From: Pseudomonas sp. Irchel 3A7
Lineage (GTDB): Bacteria; Pseudomonadota; Gammaproteobacteria; Pseudomonadales; Pseudomonadaceae
Direction of reading: 5' to 3'
DNA length: 64,000 nt
Assembly (NCBI RefSeq): GCF_900187565.1
Contig: NZ_FYED01000005.1
Span: 310,001-374,000, forward strand
Below are positions 15,546 through 25,692 of this stretch, one piece after another. The notes under the pieces were generated by a model. That model was not told the origin of the DNA and searched no databases. It was given only the letters and a program-made list of their open reading frames with translations. Made by a program: the position numbers and the translations under genes. Positions within the stretch are counted from its first letter, which is position 1. Every line of letters begins with the position of its first letter.

Positions 15546-16222
15546 ACCTCAACCCAACGGCGCAAAAGGTTGTGATAGGTGCCGGTCAGGCGGATCAGCG
15601 AAGGATGGTCCGGCACATCCTGGGCCAATTGGCGGATCGCACCGTCCATCTCGAACAGCAGGGCACGCTGGCTGTCTTCGCGCACCAGGCTTTGGGTCCA
15701 GAAGAACGAGGCGTAGCGTGCGCCACGAGTCACCGCGTTGACCTTGTGCAAACTGGTACCCGGGTACAGCACCATGTCGCCGGCCGGCAACTTCACCCGC
15801 TGGGCCCCGAAGGTGTCCTGGATTTCCAGTTCACCGCCGTCGTAATCCTGCGGCTCACTGAAAAACAGGGTCGCCGACAAATCCGTGCGCACCCGCTCGA
15901 CGCTGCCCTTGGGCTGTCGCACGGCATTGTCGATGTGGAAGTCGAAACTGCCGCCGGCCGTGTAACAGTTCAGTAACGGAGGAAAGACTTTGTGCGGCAG
16001 TGCCGCCGACATGAACTGCGGATTTTTCCACAATCGCTCCAGCATGGCCGCGCCAATCTCCTTGGCCAGCGGATGACCTTCGGGCAACTGCAGATTGTGC
16101 TTGGCCTTGGCCGACTGATAGCCGGCGGTGATCTTGCCGTCGGCCCAATCGGCCTGTTCCAGAGCCTCGCGAATGCGCCGCACTTCTTCTTTGTCGAACA
16201 AGCCGGGAATGTGCAGCAGCAT
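15542..16222 (-). CDS. piuC: PKHD-type Fe(II)/2-oxoglutarate hydroxylase PiuC
   Basis: 226 residues, full length for the PiuC/YbiX family of prolyl-4-hydroxylase-like dioxygenases. Fe(II) ligands H96, D98 (FDFHIDNA) and H159 ([10 protein letters not shown]); R169 in RGARYASFF fits the 2-oxoglutarate-binding Arg. In Pseudomonas and E. coli (ybiX beside fiu) it stands next to a TonB siderophore receptor and is iron-repressed; its substrate is not established. It is divergent from piuA across a 207-bp region with a Fur-box-like sequence, and its stop overlaps the Sel1-repeat gene. Confidence 0.93.
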   Translation of the reverse strand: MLLHIPGLFDKEEVRRIREALEQADWADGKITAGYQSAKAKHNLQLPEGHPLAKEIGAAMLERLWKNPQFMSAALPHKVFPPLLNCYTAGGSFDFHIDNAVRQPKGSVERVRTDLSATLFFSEPQDYDGGELEIQDTFGAQRVKLPAGDMVLYPGTSLHKVNAVTRGARYASFFWTQSLVREDSQRALLFEMDGAIRQLAQDVPDHPSLIRLTGTYHNLLRRWVEV

Positions 16223-16254
16223 GGGAAGGACGCCTGAAAGCCAAGGAGCGTCAA

Positions 16255-16273
16255 TGGTATTGATTCTTATTGA
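16255..16273. promoter_or_regulatory. Candidate Fur box between piuC and piuA
   Basis: GGTATTGATTCTTATTGAC matches 12 of 19 positions of the consensus GATAATGATAATCATTATC. It lies 33 bases upstream of piuC in the divergent region, where iron-dependent repression is expected from the genes. Confidence 0.45.
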
Positions 16274-16429
16274 CTGTGTAAAACCCGCAAGACGAACGAA
16301 ACAGTAAAAACCGTAAGGTTAAATTGTAAAGAATGTAAATTCATCGCGAATAGTAACGTTTCGCAATTGATACAAAGACGCGTCTACCCTATATTCCGCC
16401 GCCTCAAATCCTTGGGGAGGGGAATCAAA

Positions 16430-18754
16430 ATGTCACGTCAGCACCCAACATTACCGGTCAGTTCACCACGTCTGCTCGCTTCTGCAATTGGCGTGGCAAT
16501 CACGGCCGGCTCTGCGGGCCACATGGTTTTCGCGACTGAAAAAACCAACGAGAAAGCGCCGGGCAACACCCTTTCGCTAGGTGCTACGGCGATCACCGGC
16601 GAAGCCCGGGACGAGACCTCCTACAACGTCGAGAAAGCCTCCTCACCCAAGTACACTGCACCGCTGGTCGATACACCACGTTCGATCACGGTCATCCCGC
16701 AACAAGTCTTGAAGGACACTGGCGCCCTGAACATGCAGGACGCGCTGCGCACCGTTCCAGGCATCACCTTCGGCGCCGGTGAAGGCGGCAACCCACAGGG
16801 CGACCGTCCGTTCATCCGCGGCTTCGATGCCCAGGGTGACACCTACCTGGACGGCGTGCGCGATACCGGTTCGCAGAGCCGCGAAATCTTCGCCGTGGAA
16901 TCGATCGAAGTCAGCAAAGGCCCGAACTCGGCCATCGGCGGTCGTGGCGCGGCGGGCGGCAGCATCAACCTGGTGAGCAAGAAAGCGCACCTGGGCAACT
17001 CGTTCGACGGCGGCTTTACCTGGGGTTCGGACCAGACCCAGCGTTACACCCTGGACGGCAACTACCAGTTCTCCGACACCGCTGCCGGCCGCCTGAACCT
17101 GATGAGCCACGAAAGCAATGTCGCCGGTCGCGACAGTGTCGACTACGATCGCTGGGGCGTCGCGCCATCGCTGGCCTTCGGCCTGGGCACCGACACCCGC
17201 GTCAACCTCGATTACTATCATCTGGAAAGCAACGACACGCCGGACTCGGGTATTCCGTACTCGATCCCGACCGCAGGTTCGGCTGCACGTACCAAGTCCA
17301 ACCCGGACAAGCCTGAAGATGGCGGCGACAGCAGCAACTTCTACGGCTTGGACAACCGCGACTTCCGCAAAGGCCGCGTCGACACTGCGACCATCGCCAT
17401 CGAGCACGACCTGAGCGACGCGCTGACCGTCAAGAACACCCTGCGCCACGGCAGCAGCATGCAGGATTACATCCTGACCCAGCCGGACGACAGCAAGGGC
17501 AACGTCAACAATGGCAGCGTCTGGCGTCGTGCGAACACTCGCGTAAGCAACACCGAGACCACCACCAACCAGACCGATCTGTTTGGTGATGTCTACATCG
17601 CCGGCTTCAAAAACAGCTTCGCCACCGGTATCGAGCTGAGCCGCGAGGAAAGCCAGAAATCCTCGTACAACGTCAACACCGACACGACCCCGGGCACAGC
17701 GGCCGTCACCACCAACTGCTCGCCGGCATTGATTGGCGCGCCAAGCGGTTACAACTGCACCTCACTGTCCAACCCGAACCCGAACGATCCGTGGAACGGT
17801 GCGATCTCGCGTAACTACGCCGGCACCGACACCAAGGCCAACACCTATGCGTTGTACGTGTTCGACACCCTGGAGTTGTCCGAGCAGTGGCTGGTGAACA
17901 TGGGCCTGCGCTACGACCATTTCGATACCGATTACAAAACCTACAACGCCGCCGGCCTCACCACGTCCAAGGGCGATGACGTCAGCGAGTTCGTCACCGG
18001 TCAGTTCGGCGTGGTCTACAAGCCAGCGGAAAACGGCAGCATCTATGCCTCCTACGCCACGTCCGCCACTCCACCGGGCTCTACCCTCGGCGAAGGCCAG
18101 GACGGCAACCCGCTGGGCGGCACTCCGGATCGCAACGGCAACCTGCTGAGCAGCGACATGGAGCCGGAAACCACAAAGAACTACGAAATCGGTACCAAGT
18201 GGGACCTGTTGAACGATCGCCTGTCGCTGACTGCCGATATCTTCCGCACCGAGAAAGAAAACGCTCGCGTGCAGACCAACACCGCCTCGTACGAAAACGT
18301 CGGCAAGACCCGCGTTCAAGGTTTCGAGCTGTCGGCCACCGGTAAGCTGACCGACAAATGGCAAGTGTTCGCCGGCTACGCCTACATGGACAGCGAGCAG
18401 GTCGACGGTGGTCCACTGGCGGCGAGCAAGGCCAACGACGGCAACGAACTGCCGAATACGCCGAAAAACAGCGCCAGCCTCTGGACGACCTATCAAGTCA
18501 CGCCGAAGCTGACCATCGGTGGCGGTGCGTTCTATGTCGACGACGTGTTCGGCAGCGTGGCCAACACCACCATGGTCGACTCCTACGTTCGTTACGATGC
18601 GATGGCCGCCTACAAGCTGACCAAAAACATCGACCTGCAACTGAACGTGCAGAACCTGACTGACGAAACCTACTACGACAAGGCCTTCTCGACGCACTTC
18701 GCCAACCAGGCGGCGGGCCGTACTGCCTTGCTGAGCACCAACTTCCACTTCTAA
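16430..18754 (+). CDS. piuA: TonB-dependent catecholate-type siderophore receptor
   Basis: 774 residues from the ATG at 16430 (GGGAGG upstream); the in-frame ATG at 16367 is 21 codons earlier without a ribosome site. Signal peptide about 1-37 (LLASAIGVAITAGSAGHMVFA), then a plug domain (DTPRSITVIPQQVLKDTGALNMQDALRTVPGI, RGFDAQGDTYLDGVRD, GPNSAIGGRGAAGGSINLVSK) and a 22-strand barrel ending in NFHF with the terminal aromatic. The Fiu/PiuA subfamily takes up Fe(III) with monomeric catechols and is the route of catechol-cephalosporins. It pairs with the divergent piuC. Terminator at 18898-18922. Confidence 0.94.
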   Translation: MSRQHPTLPVSSPRLLASAIGVAITAGSAGHMVFATEKTNEKAPGNTLSLGATAITGEARDETSYNVEKASSPKYTAPLVDTPRSITVIPQQVLKDTGALNMQDALRTVPGITFGAGEGGNPQGDRPFIRGFDAQGDTYLDGVRDTGSQSREIFAVESIEVSKGPNSAIGGRGAAGGSINLVSKKAHLGNSFDGGFTWGSDQTQRYTLDGNYQFSDTAAGRLNLMSHESNVAGRDSVDYDRWGVAPSLAFGLGTDTRVNLDYYHLESNDTPDSGIPYSIPTAGSAARTKSNPDKPEDGGDSSNFYGLDNRDFRKGRVDTATIAIEHDLSDALTVKNTLRHGSSMQDYILTQPDDSKGNVNNGSVWRRANTRVSNTETTTNQTDLFGDVYIAGFKNSFATGIELSREESQKSSYNVNTDTTPGTAAVTTNCSPALIGAPSGYNCTSLSNPNPNDPWNGAISRNYAGTDTKANTYALYVFDTLELSEQWLVNMGLRYDHFDTDYKTYNAAGLTTSKGDDVSEFVTGQFGVVYKPAENGSIYASYATSATPPGSTLGEGQDGNPLGGTPDRNGNLLSSDMEPETTKNYEIGTKWDLLNDRLSLTADIFRTEKENARVQTNTASYENVGKTRVQGFELSATGKLTDKWQVFAGYAYMDSEQVDGGPLAASKANDGNELPNTPKNSASLWTTYQVTPKLTIGGGAFYVDDVFGSVANTTMVDSYVRYDAMAAYKLTKNIDLQLNVQNLTDETYYDKAFSTHFANQAAGRTALLSTNFHF

Positions 18755-18776
18755 TGGAAAGGTGATCACAACCTAC

Positions 18777-18877
18777 TGTAGGAGCGAGCTCGCTCGCGAT
18801 GGACTGAAGAACGACACGGGGTGTCAGGTTTTTCTCGTCATCGTTGAAGACCATCGCGAGCAAGCTCGCTCCTACAG
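18777..18877. repeat. REP doublet (REPIN)
   Basis: CTGTAGGAGCGAGCTCGCTC at 18777 and GAGCAAGCTCGCTCCTACAG ending at 18877 are inverted copies, the same type as at 8660. It lies between the piuA stop and its terminator. Confidence 0.87.
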
Positions 18878-18897
18878 GTAAGCGTGATCAGCGGCAG

Positions 18898-18922
18898 GCC
18901 CCGTTCATCCAGGTGAATGGGG
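18898..18922 (+). terminator. Terminator after piuA
   Basis: GCCCCGTTCATC pairs with GATGGGGC-like GAATGGGGC, followed by TTTTG. It separates piuA from the following oxidoreductase gene. Confidence 0.75.
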
Positions 18923-19010
18923 CTTTTGTGTGTAAAAAAGAATGCTTCTCGAAAACCCACGGCATAATGCGCGCCGTGACGATTATTTTTAAACGAACAA
19001 GGCGAGCGAC

Positions 19011-21536
19011 GTGTTGAAGAAAACCCTGTTCCAGTTGCACTGGTTTTTCGGCATCAGCGCCGGACTGGTCCTGGCCCTGATGGGCATCACCGGGGCGACG
19101 GTCTCGTTTGAGGATGAAATCCTCTACGCACTGAACCCTTCTGTGTTGCAGGTGCAGAAGCAGGTTGCAGGCGTATTGCCGCCTGCTGAACTGGTCGAAA
19201 AAATCGAAGCAACCACCGGCAAAAAAGTCGCGATGCTCTCGGTGGACATCGACAGCGACATCGCCGCACGCGTGTTCTTCACCCCGCCTCCCGGGGAGCG
19301 CCGGGGGCAAATGCGCTTCTTCGATCCGTACACCGCCGAACTGATGGGCGACGCTACCGGCCAGCAATTCTTCGGCCTGATGCTGCAACTGCACCGCTTC
19401 CTCGCCATGGGCGACACCGGCCGGCAGATCACCGGCGCCTGTACGCTGATCCTCGTGTTCTTCTGCCTCTCCGGCCTGTACCTGCGCTGGCCTCGCCAGT
19501 GGAAAAGCTGGCGCACCTGGCTGACCCTCGACTGGAAGAAAAAAGGTCGCAGCTTCAACTGGGACCTGCATTCGGTTGCCGGCACCTGGTGCCTGGTGTT
19601 TTACCTCTTTTCCGCGCTGACCGGGTTGTTCTGGTCCTACGAGTGGTACAGCAAGGGCCTGACCCAATTGCTCTCCGACTCGCCGCAGAGCGAGCGCGTC
19701 CGCGCGCGCGGTCCGGCGCCAAGCGGCCCGGCCCCGACAGCCGATTACTCGGCGATGTGGAGCAGCATCTACAGCGCTGCCGGTCCCGACCTGAGCTTCT
19801 ACAACACCCGTATGCCACCGGTGGCCGGGCAACCGGCGACTGTTTACTACCTGTTGAAAGACTCGCCCCACGACCGCGCACTGAACCAGATCACCCTCGA
19901 CCCGGTCACCGGCGTGATCAAACGGCATGACCGCTACAGCGACAAGAGCTTCAAGGCGCAACTGCTGGCCAGCATTTATGCACTGCACGTCGGCAGTTAC
20001 TTCGGCCTTGGCGGGCGAATCATCCTGACGATCACCGCCCTGACCATGCCGCTATTCTTCATCACCGGCTGGCTGCTGTACCTCGATCGCCGCCGCAAAA
20101 AACGCCAGATCAAGGATGCCCGCAAAGGCCTCGCACAACCAGGCAACGACGCCCCGGCGTGGCTGATCGGCTTCGCCAGCCAAAGCGGGTTCGCCGAGCA
20201 ACTGGCGTGGCAGACGGCCGGCCAGTTGCAAGCCGCCGGCCTGCCGGTGAAGGTGCAGCCGCTGGCGAGTGTCAGCGAGCAGGACCTGCGTGACTCGAAC
20301 AACGCGCTGTTCGTGGTCAGCACCTTCGGCGACGGCGAAGCGCCGGACAGCGCCCGTGGCTTCGAGCGCAAGGTACTGGGCCGGGCGTTGAGCCTGGAGA
20401 GCCTGAACTACGCCGTGCTCGGCCTCGGTGACCGGCAGTATCAACACTTCTGCGGATTTGCCCGACGCCTGCACACCTGGCTGGGTGAACACGGCGGCAA
20501 GACCCTGTTTGCCCCGGTGGAAGTCGACAGCGGCGACCCTTACGCCTTGCGTCACTGGCAACAGCAACTGGGCCTGTTGACCGGCCAGGCGCCCGTGGAG
20601 ACCTGGCAGGCGCCGAGCTACGACAACTGGACCCTGAGCCGCCGTGAATTGCTCAACCCTGACAGCAGTGGTTCGGCTGTCTATCTGCTGGGGCTCACCG
20701 CACCGACCACCAGCAGTTGGCTGGCCGGTGACCTGGTGGAAGTGCTGCCGCGCAATTGCCCTTGGGCGATCGAACATTTCCTCGATGGTTTAGGGGTCGA
20801 CGGTCGGGCCGCCATTACACTCGATGGTTTGTCGCAACCACTGGAACAAGCCCTCGCCAGCCGTCAGCTGCCCGAGAACCGCAGCCATCTGGTCGGTCTG
20901 CACGCGCAAGCGCTGGTGGAGGCCCTTGTACCGCTGGCCATGCGCGAATACTCCATCGCCTCGATTGCCGCTGACGGCATCCTGGAACTGATCGTGCGCC
21001 AGGAGCTGCATCCGGATGGCCGCCTGGGTGTCGGCTCCGGCTGGCTCACCGAACACGCGCCGGTGGGCAGCAGCATCAGCCTGCGGGTTCGACGCAACAG
21101 CAGTTTCCATCTGCCCAACGAAGCGCTGCCGATGATCCTGATCGGCAATGGCACCGGCCTGGCCGGACTGCGCAGTCTGCTCAAGGCGCGGATTGCCGAT
21201 GGCCAGCAACGTCAGTGGCTGGTGTTCGGCGAGCGCAATCGGGAACACGATTACCTGTGTCGCGACGAGCTGGAAGAGTGGTTGATTTCCGGCGATCTGC
21301 AGCGTCTGGACCTGGCGTTTTCCCGGGATCAAGCGCAGAAGATCTACGTGCAGGATCGCCTGCGTGAATCAGCGACTGAACTGAAGAAATGGCTGGCGGA
21401 TGGCGCCGTGATCTACATTTGCGGCAGCTTGCAGGGGATGGCCGCCGGAGTCGATGAAGTGCTCAAGGACGTGCTCGGTGCCGCCGAAGTGGAACGCCTG
21501 ATCGAACAGGGCCGCTACCGCCGCGACGTTTACTGA
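19011..21536 (+). CDS. PepSY membrane protein fused to flavodoxin and flavin reductase
   Basis: 841 residues, GTG start at 19011 (GGCGAG upstream). Residues 1-370 are a PepSY-associated membrane part: helices at about 12-34, 140-160, 190-215 and 335-360, with conserved His in [22 protein letters not shown] and ALHVGSY that could hold haem. Residues 385-520 form a flavodoxin domain ([30 protein letters not shown]). Residues 540-841 are a sulfite-reductase-like FAD/NADPH module ([37 protein letters not shown]). The architecture would carry electrons from NADPH through FAD and FMN to a membrane haem. P. aeruginosa has a similar gene beside piuA, which suggests reduction of imported ferric iron. 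Confidence 0.9.
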   Translation: MLKKTLFQLHWFFGISAGLVLALMGITGATVSFEDEILYALNPSVLQVQKQVAGVLPPAELVEKIEATTGKKVAMLSVDIDSDIAARVFFTPPPGERRGQMRFFDPYTAELMGDATGQQFFGLMLQLHRFLAMGDTGRQITGACTLILVFFCLSGLYLRWPRQWKSWRTWLTLDWKKKGRSFNWDLHSVAGTWCLVFYLFSALTGLFWSYEWYSKGLTQLLSDSPQSERVRARGPAPSGPAPTADYSAMWSSIYSAAGPDLSFYNTRMPPVAGQPATVYYLLKDSPHDRALNQITLDPVTGVIKRHDRYSDKSFKAQLLASIYALHVGSYFGLGGRIILTITALTMPLFFITGWLLYLDRRRKKRQIKDARKGLAQPGNDAPAWLIGFASQSGFAEQLAWQTAGQLQAAGLPVKVQPLASVSEQDLRDSNNALFVVSTFGDGEAPDSARGFERKVLGRALSLESLNYAVLGLGDRQYQHFCGFARRLHTWLGEHGGKTLFAPVEVDSGDPYALRHWQQQLGLLTGQAPVETWQAPSYDNWTLSRRELLNPDSSGSAVYLLGLTAPTTSSWLAGDLVEVLPRNCPWAIEHFLDGLGVDGRAAITLDGLSQPLEQALASRQLPENRSHLVGLHAQALVEALVPLAMREYSIASIAADGILELIVRQELHPDGRLGVGSGWLTEHAPVGSSISLRVRRNSSFHLPNEALPMILIGNGTGLAGLRSLLKARIADGQQRQWLVFGERNREHDYLCRDELEEWLISGDLQRLDLAFSRDQAQKIYVQDRLRESATELKKWLADGAVIYICGSLQGMAAGVDEVLKDVLGAAEVERLIEQGRYRRDVY

Positions 21537-21557
21537 TAAAGCTGAATATTGATGAAA

Positions 21558-21583
21558 GATCGTTCCCACGCGTGGGAACGATC
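21558..21583. terminator. 26-bp perfect palindrome, probable terminator
   Basis: GATCGTTCCCACG followed directly by its reverse complement. Similar GTTCCCACGC palindromes are dispersed in P. fluorescens genomes and often close operons. It lies 20 bases after the flavoprotein stop. Confidence 0.55.
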
Positions 21584-21626
21584 GAACTTGCAATACGGCG
21601 AGACATTAATTTCAAGGCAACTTGTT

Positions 21627-22040
21627 TTAATCGTTGTCCGTCGCTCGACTTACTGCATTGAGCCGTGCACTTATATCTTCCAGTTGTTTGCCTACAGGGC
21701 ATTGAACCCTAGAGCAATTGTTGTTCAGGCGGCACATCTCGTTGCAGTCCATTACCTTCTGACTCCCTGCCGTATCAACTATACATTGATCGCTGGTGCC
21801 ACTTCTGTAGACCCCGTTCCGATCATTGTCTTTCCCAAAAAAAACACATAGCACCGTCCCCCCACCAATCGGATTTATATTGCAATAATAACCACCGACC
21901 AGCCCCCACCCACCGTTGCATAAGCCTGCATCCGTTTGGTTGGCATAGACGTTTTTACAGGTTGCAATAAAGAGCACAAAAAAGAGCAACGAGGCAATGA
22001 ACTTCCATAGTTTTTTTTGTTGTTCCATTATCAATTTCAT
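21627..22040 (-). CDS. Secreted cysteine-rich small protein, unrecognised
   Basis: 137 residues. A signal peptide is clear (KLWKFIASLLFFVLFIATC then NVYANQ, cleavage probably after YAN or VYA). The mature part holds eight Cys (in GLCNGG, YYCNIN, VLCVFF, DQCIVD, MDCNEM, EMCRLN, NNCSRV, VQCPVG), enough for four disulfides, and many Gly and Asn. The start may be the ATG at 22040 or the one four codons later. The gene and its flanks (21600-22210) are AT-rich against the GC-rich chromosome, and it stands alone between convergent neighbours. It is probably acquired, exported and disulfide-stabilised. Function unknown. Confidence 0.72.
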   Translation of the reverse strand: MKLIMEQQKKLWKFIASLLFFVLFIATCKNVYANQTDAGLCNGGWGLVGGYYCNINPIGGGTVLCVFFGKDNDRNGVYRSGTSDQCIVDTAGSQKVMDCNEMCRLNNNCSRVQCPVGKQLEDISARLNAVSRATDND

Positions 22041-22251
22041 TATTAGCCACTCAGTTAGATTGAGAAATTAATCCTAAATAAAAACCACAAAAAAACACCT
22101 ATCACAAACAACAAACACTTCACACCAATCAATTCAAAACTTTACTTACTTGTTCCGACGCCATGCCAACACATACGCAGAGATAGCTCTTTGATTTAAC
22201 TGTTACTGAGAAAAAGTGCGCCCCCTTCCCGAAGGCCCAGATGCTGATCCA

Positions 22252-23793
22252 TCAGACCGCGTCCAATGTCCGATCAAACACGCTGACCCCATCCAGATCC
22301 CGCAACACCACACTCAGCGCACCCGTCAGCCCATCGATATTCACCTCACCAAAGAACTGAAACCCGGCAAACGGCGAAGTGTTTTGCGCCGGCGGTGCTT
22401 TGTGGAACACCACGGCAGGGCCGAAGGTTTTATCCAGCTGGTCAGGTCCGAAGCTTCCGGCATTCAATGGACCGGCGACAAACTCCCAGAACGGTTCGAA
22501 GTCCTGAAACGCCGCACGGTCCGGGTGATAGTGGTGCGCCGCGCAATAGTGCACATCCGCCGTCAGGAACACGAAATTGCGCACCTGCTGTGCCCGCAGG
22601 AAACCCAGCAGCTCGGCGATTTCCAGCTCGCGTCCCTGGGCCGGTCCCGGATCGCCATTGGCTACCGCATCCCAACGCTCGATTCCGGGGCTGACTTCGC
22701 CATCCGGTACACCAAGGCCGATCGGCATGTCGGCGGCGATGACTTTCCATTGTGCAGTGGAGGCTTTCAGCGACGCCTTCAGCCAGTCCAGTTGTTCGCG
22801 CCCGAGGAAAGGTTTGGCGTCGCCCAGGTTATCGTCATTAGCGCCGCGATAACTGCGCATGTCGAGTACGAACACATCGAGCATCGGCCCATAACCGAAC
22901 CGGCGATAAACCCGTCCGTGACCATCGCCCCCCTGTAATCGCATCGGTGCGTACTCGAGCCAGGCTTGACGCCCGCGGTCCACCAGGCTGTGGATATCTT
23001 TGCTGTTGTAGCGCTCATCCAATTGCTTGCCTGGCGACCAGTTGTTCACCACCTCGTGGTCGTCCCACTGCCAGATCTGCGGCACCTCGGCGTTGAAGCG
23101 GCGAATGTTTTCGTCCATCAGGTTGTAGCGGTAATTACCCCGGTAATCGTCGAGCGTCTCGGCAACTTTGCTCTTGGCCTCGCTGGTGAGGTTGCGCCAC
23201 ACCCGGCCGCTCTCGGTGGTGAGCTGCGCAGGTATGGGACCGTCAGCGTAGATGCTGTCGCCGCTGTGGATAAAGAAGTCCGGCAGACGCAAACGCATGG
23301 CTTCGTAGATGCGCATACCGCCGATGTCAGGGTTGATGCCGAAGCCCTGACCGGCCGTGTCACCGCTCCAGACGAAACGGATGTCGCGGCGGGTCTGGGG
23401 CACGCTACGCAAATGCCCGAACCAGGGCTCGCTGGCGACACCGCTTCGGGCATCCTCAAATTGCACACGATAGAAAATTGCCTGATCGGCGGGTAGTCCG
23501 GTGAGTTCGACTCGAGCGGTGAAGTCGGTGCGGGCATCGGCCAGGGGCGAAACGAATCGCCGTGGGTTGGAAAACAGGCTGCGGGTGTCCCATTCCACCA
23601 TCATCCGCGCCGGACGATCACAGCGGCTCCAGATGATCGCGCGGTCACCGAGCACGTCGCCCGATTGCACACCGTCGGTGAGTTGCGGTCGATCCTTGAG
23701 CGAAGCGATCACCGCCGGCGCCAGCCCCGGCAACAACAGCCCGGCACCGACCGCTTGCATGACTCGACGGCGACCAAGGTCGAATTCGCTCAT
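22252..23793 (-). CDS. phoD: Alkaline phosphatase / phosphodiesterase PhoD
   Basis: 513 residues from the ATG at 23793, preceded by GGGAGA; a frame opening 13 codons earlier lacks a ribosome site. The N-terminus DLGRRRVMQAVGAGLLLPGL is a Tat-type signal. Then come the PhoD N-domain (GVQSGDVLGDRAIIWSRCD) and the metallophosphatase core with WSGDTAGQGFG, FFIHSGDSIYADGP, WDDHEVVNNW, LTADVHYCAAHHY. Family members bind Ca and Fe and release phosphate from phosphodiesters in the periplasm or outside. It appears monocistronic; no Pho box was identified by eye. Confidence 0.93.
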   Translation of the reverse strand: MSEFDLGRRRVMQAVGAGLLLPGLAPAVIASLKDRPQLTDGVQSGDVLGDRAIIWSRCDRPARMMVEWDTRSLFSNPRRFVSPLADARTDFTARVELTGLPADQAIFYRVQFEDARSGVASEPWFGHLRSVPQTRRDIRFVWSGDTAGQGFGINPDIGGMRIYEAMRLRLPDFFIHSGDSIYADGPIPAQLTTESGRVWRNLTSEAKSKVAETLDDYRGNYRYNLMDENIRRFNAEVPQIWQWDDHEVVNNWSPGKQLDERYNSKDIHSLVDRGRQAWLEYAPMRLQGGDGHGRVYRRFGYGPMLDVFVLDMRSYRGANDDNLGDAKPFLGREQLDWLKASLKASTAQWKVIAADMPIGLGVPDGEVSPGIERWDAVANGDPGPAQGRELEIAELLGFLRAQQVRNFVFLTADVHYCAAHHYHPDRAAFQDFEPFWEFVAGPLNAGSFGPDQLDKTFGPAVVFHKAPPAQNTSPFAGFQFFGEVNIDGLTGALSVVLRDLDGVSVFDRTLDAV

Positions 23794-23842
23794 TGTTGTT
23801 CTCCCTGGAATAGGAAAACTGAAGTACGTCAAACGCGGTCCC

Positions 23843-23930
23843 TGTGGGAGCGAGCCTGCTCGCGAAGCGTCGTGTCAGTCTACTTCTACTTTACAGGCAG
23901 ACCGCTTTCGCGAGCAGGCTCGCTCCCACA
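23843..23930. repeat. REP doublet (REPIN)
   Basis: TGTGGGAGCGAGCCTGCTCG and CGAGCAGGCTCGCTCCCACA are inverted copies between phoD and fruA. Same subtype as 31585. Confidence 0.87.
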
Positions 23931-23941
23931 AGGGGGCTGTA

Positions 23942-25681
23942 TCAGGCGCTGACGGGTTCTACCGCCAACTCCACCACTTCAGGCCGTTTGACCAGCGCAT
24001 ACACCACCGCCGTCAACAAGCTCCCTGCCACAATCGCCAGCAAATACAGCAGTGCATGATTGATCGCATTCGGGATCAGCATCACGAACAAACCGCCATG
24101 GGGTGCCATCAGCTTGCAGCCGAAATACATCGACAACGCGCCGGTCAACGCACCGCCGGCGATGCTCGCCGGGATCACTCGCAACGGGTCCTTGGCGGCA
24201 AACGGAATCGCGCCTTCTGAGATGAAACACAAACCCAGCACCAACGCTGCCTTACCGGCCTCGCGTTCAGTTTGCGCAAACTTGCGCCGGGCGATGAACG
24301 TGGCGATCCCGAGGCCAATCGGCGGCACCATGCCCGCCGCCATGGTCGCGGCCATCGGTGCATAACTCTGCGACGCCAGCAGCCCGACCGAAAAGGCATA
24401 CGCTGCCTTGTTGATCGGCCCGCCAAGGTCCACGCACATCATCCCGCCCAGCAGCACGCCAAGCAGAATCGCGTTGGTGGTGCCCATGCTGTCGAGGAAG
24501 TGCGTGAGCCCTGCGAGCATCCCGGCCACCGGCTTGCCGACCACGTAGATCATCACCAGACCGGTGAACAAACTGGCCAGCAGCGGGATGATCAGGATCG
24601 GTTTCAGCGCTTCGAGGCTTTGCGGCAACCGCGCATAACGATTGATCGCCTGGGCCGCGTAACCGGCAATGAAACCGGCAATGATCCCGCCGATAAAACC
24701 GGCGCCCAGGGTGCTCGCCAGCAGGCCACCGATCATCCCCGGCGCGAGACCCGGACGGTCGGCAATCGAATAGGCGATGTAGCCCGCCAGCAGCGGCACC
24801 ATCAACTTGAACGCCGTGTCGCCACCGATTTGCATCAACGCCGCCGCCAGCGTCCCTTCTTCCTTGAACGCGGTGATGCCGAACACGAACGACAAGGCGA
24901 TCATCAGGCCGCCCGCCACCACCATCGGCAACATGAACGACACACCGGTCAGCAGGTGTTTGTAGACCCCGGTCTTTTCTTGCTTCGCCGGGCCTTTGGC
25001 ACCGTCCGCTGCACTTTCCTGCGTGCCTTCGGCCAATGCTTTGTTCAGCGTCGCTTCGGCCTGCTTGAGAGCAATGCCAGTGCCGCAGCGATAGATTTTC
25101 TTGCCGGCAAAACGCTCGGTGGCGACTTCGATATCCGCCGCCAGCAGCACCACGTCGGCATCGGCAATCGCTTGTGCACTCAGGGGATTGCGCGCACCAA
25201 CGGAGCCCTGGGTTTCCACCTGCAGGTCATAGCCCAGGCGCTTGGCCGCTTGTTGCAAGGCTTCGGCGGCCATGAAGGTGTGGGCGACCCCGGTCGGGCA
25301 CGCGGTGATCGCCACCAGGCGCGGTGCATTTTGTGGGGCGCTTACAGGCTCGGCGGGGGCTTCAGGCGCGATATAAATCTGCGCCTCGTCGGCGCCACGT
25401 CGCAGCACCGCCTCCACATCCTGCAGGGCTTGCGCCGGTGTGCTTTGAAAAACGCGTTTGCCGATAAATCGCGACATCTCCACCGGCGCGCTGGTGACCA
25501 GCAACACCCACTCGGCGGCTTCAATCGTGGCCGCCGACATTTGCCGCTCCGGATGCGCCGCATCGCTGACTTCGACACTGGTGCTCCAACCCTGACGCTG
25601 GGCCGCCGCATCAAGCAAACGGGCGCACAGCACACTGGTGACCATGCCGTTGGGGCAGGCAGTAACAATGGCTAACTTCAT
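23942..25681 (-). CDS. fruA: Fructose PTS permease, EIIB'BC
   Basis: 579 residues from the ATG at 25681, six bases after AGAGGG; a TTG two codons earlier is in frame but too close to it. Residues 1-100 form a IIB' domain (TACPNGMVTS), 125-220 the IIB domain with phospho-Cys in ITACPTGVAHTFMA, and 250-575 the IIC channel with about eight to ten membrane helices. It takes up fructose as fructose 1-phosphate, with phosphate arriving from FruB. Last gene of fruBKA. Confidence 0.96.
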   Translation of the reverse strand: MKLAIVTACPNGMVTSVLCARLLDAAAQRQGWSTSVEVSDAAHPERQMSAATIEAAEWVLLVTSAPVEMSRFIGKRVFQSTPAQALQDVEAVLRRGADEAQIYIAPEAPAEPVSAPQNAPRLVAITACPTGVAHTFMAAEALQQAAKRLGYDLQVETQGSVGARNPLSAQAIADADVVLLAADIEVATERFAGKKIYRCGTGIALKQAEATLNKALAEGTQESAADGAKGPAKQEKTGVYKHLLTGVSFMLPMVVAGGLMIALSFVFGITAFKEEGTLAAALMQIGGDTAFKLMVPLLAGYIAYSIADRPGLAPGMIGGLLASTLGAGFIGGIIAGFIAGYAAQAINRYARLPQSLEALKPILIIPLLASLFTGLVMIYVVGKPVAGMLAGLTHFLDSMGTTNAILLGVLLGGMMCVDLGGPINKAAYAFSVGLLASQSYAPMAATMAAGMVPPIGLGIATFIARRKFAQTEREAGKAALVLGLCFISEGAIPFAAKDPLRVIPASIAGGALTGALSMYFGCKLMAPHGGLFVMLIPNAINHALLYLLAIVAGSLLTAVVYALVKRPEVVELAVEPVSA

Positions 25682-25692
25682 GACCAACCCTC

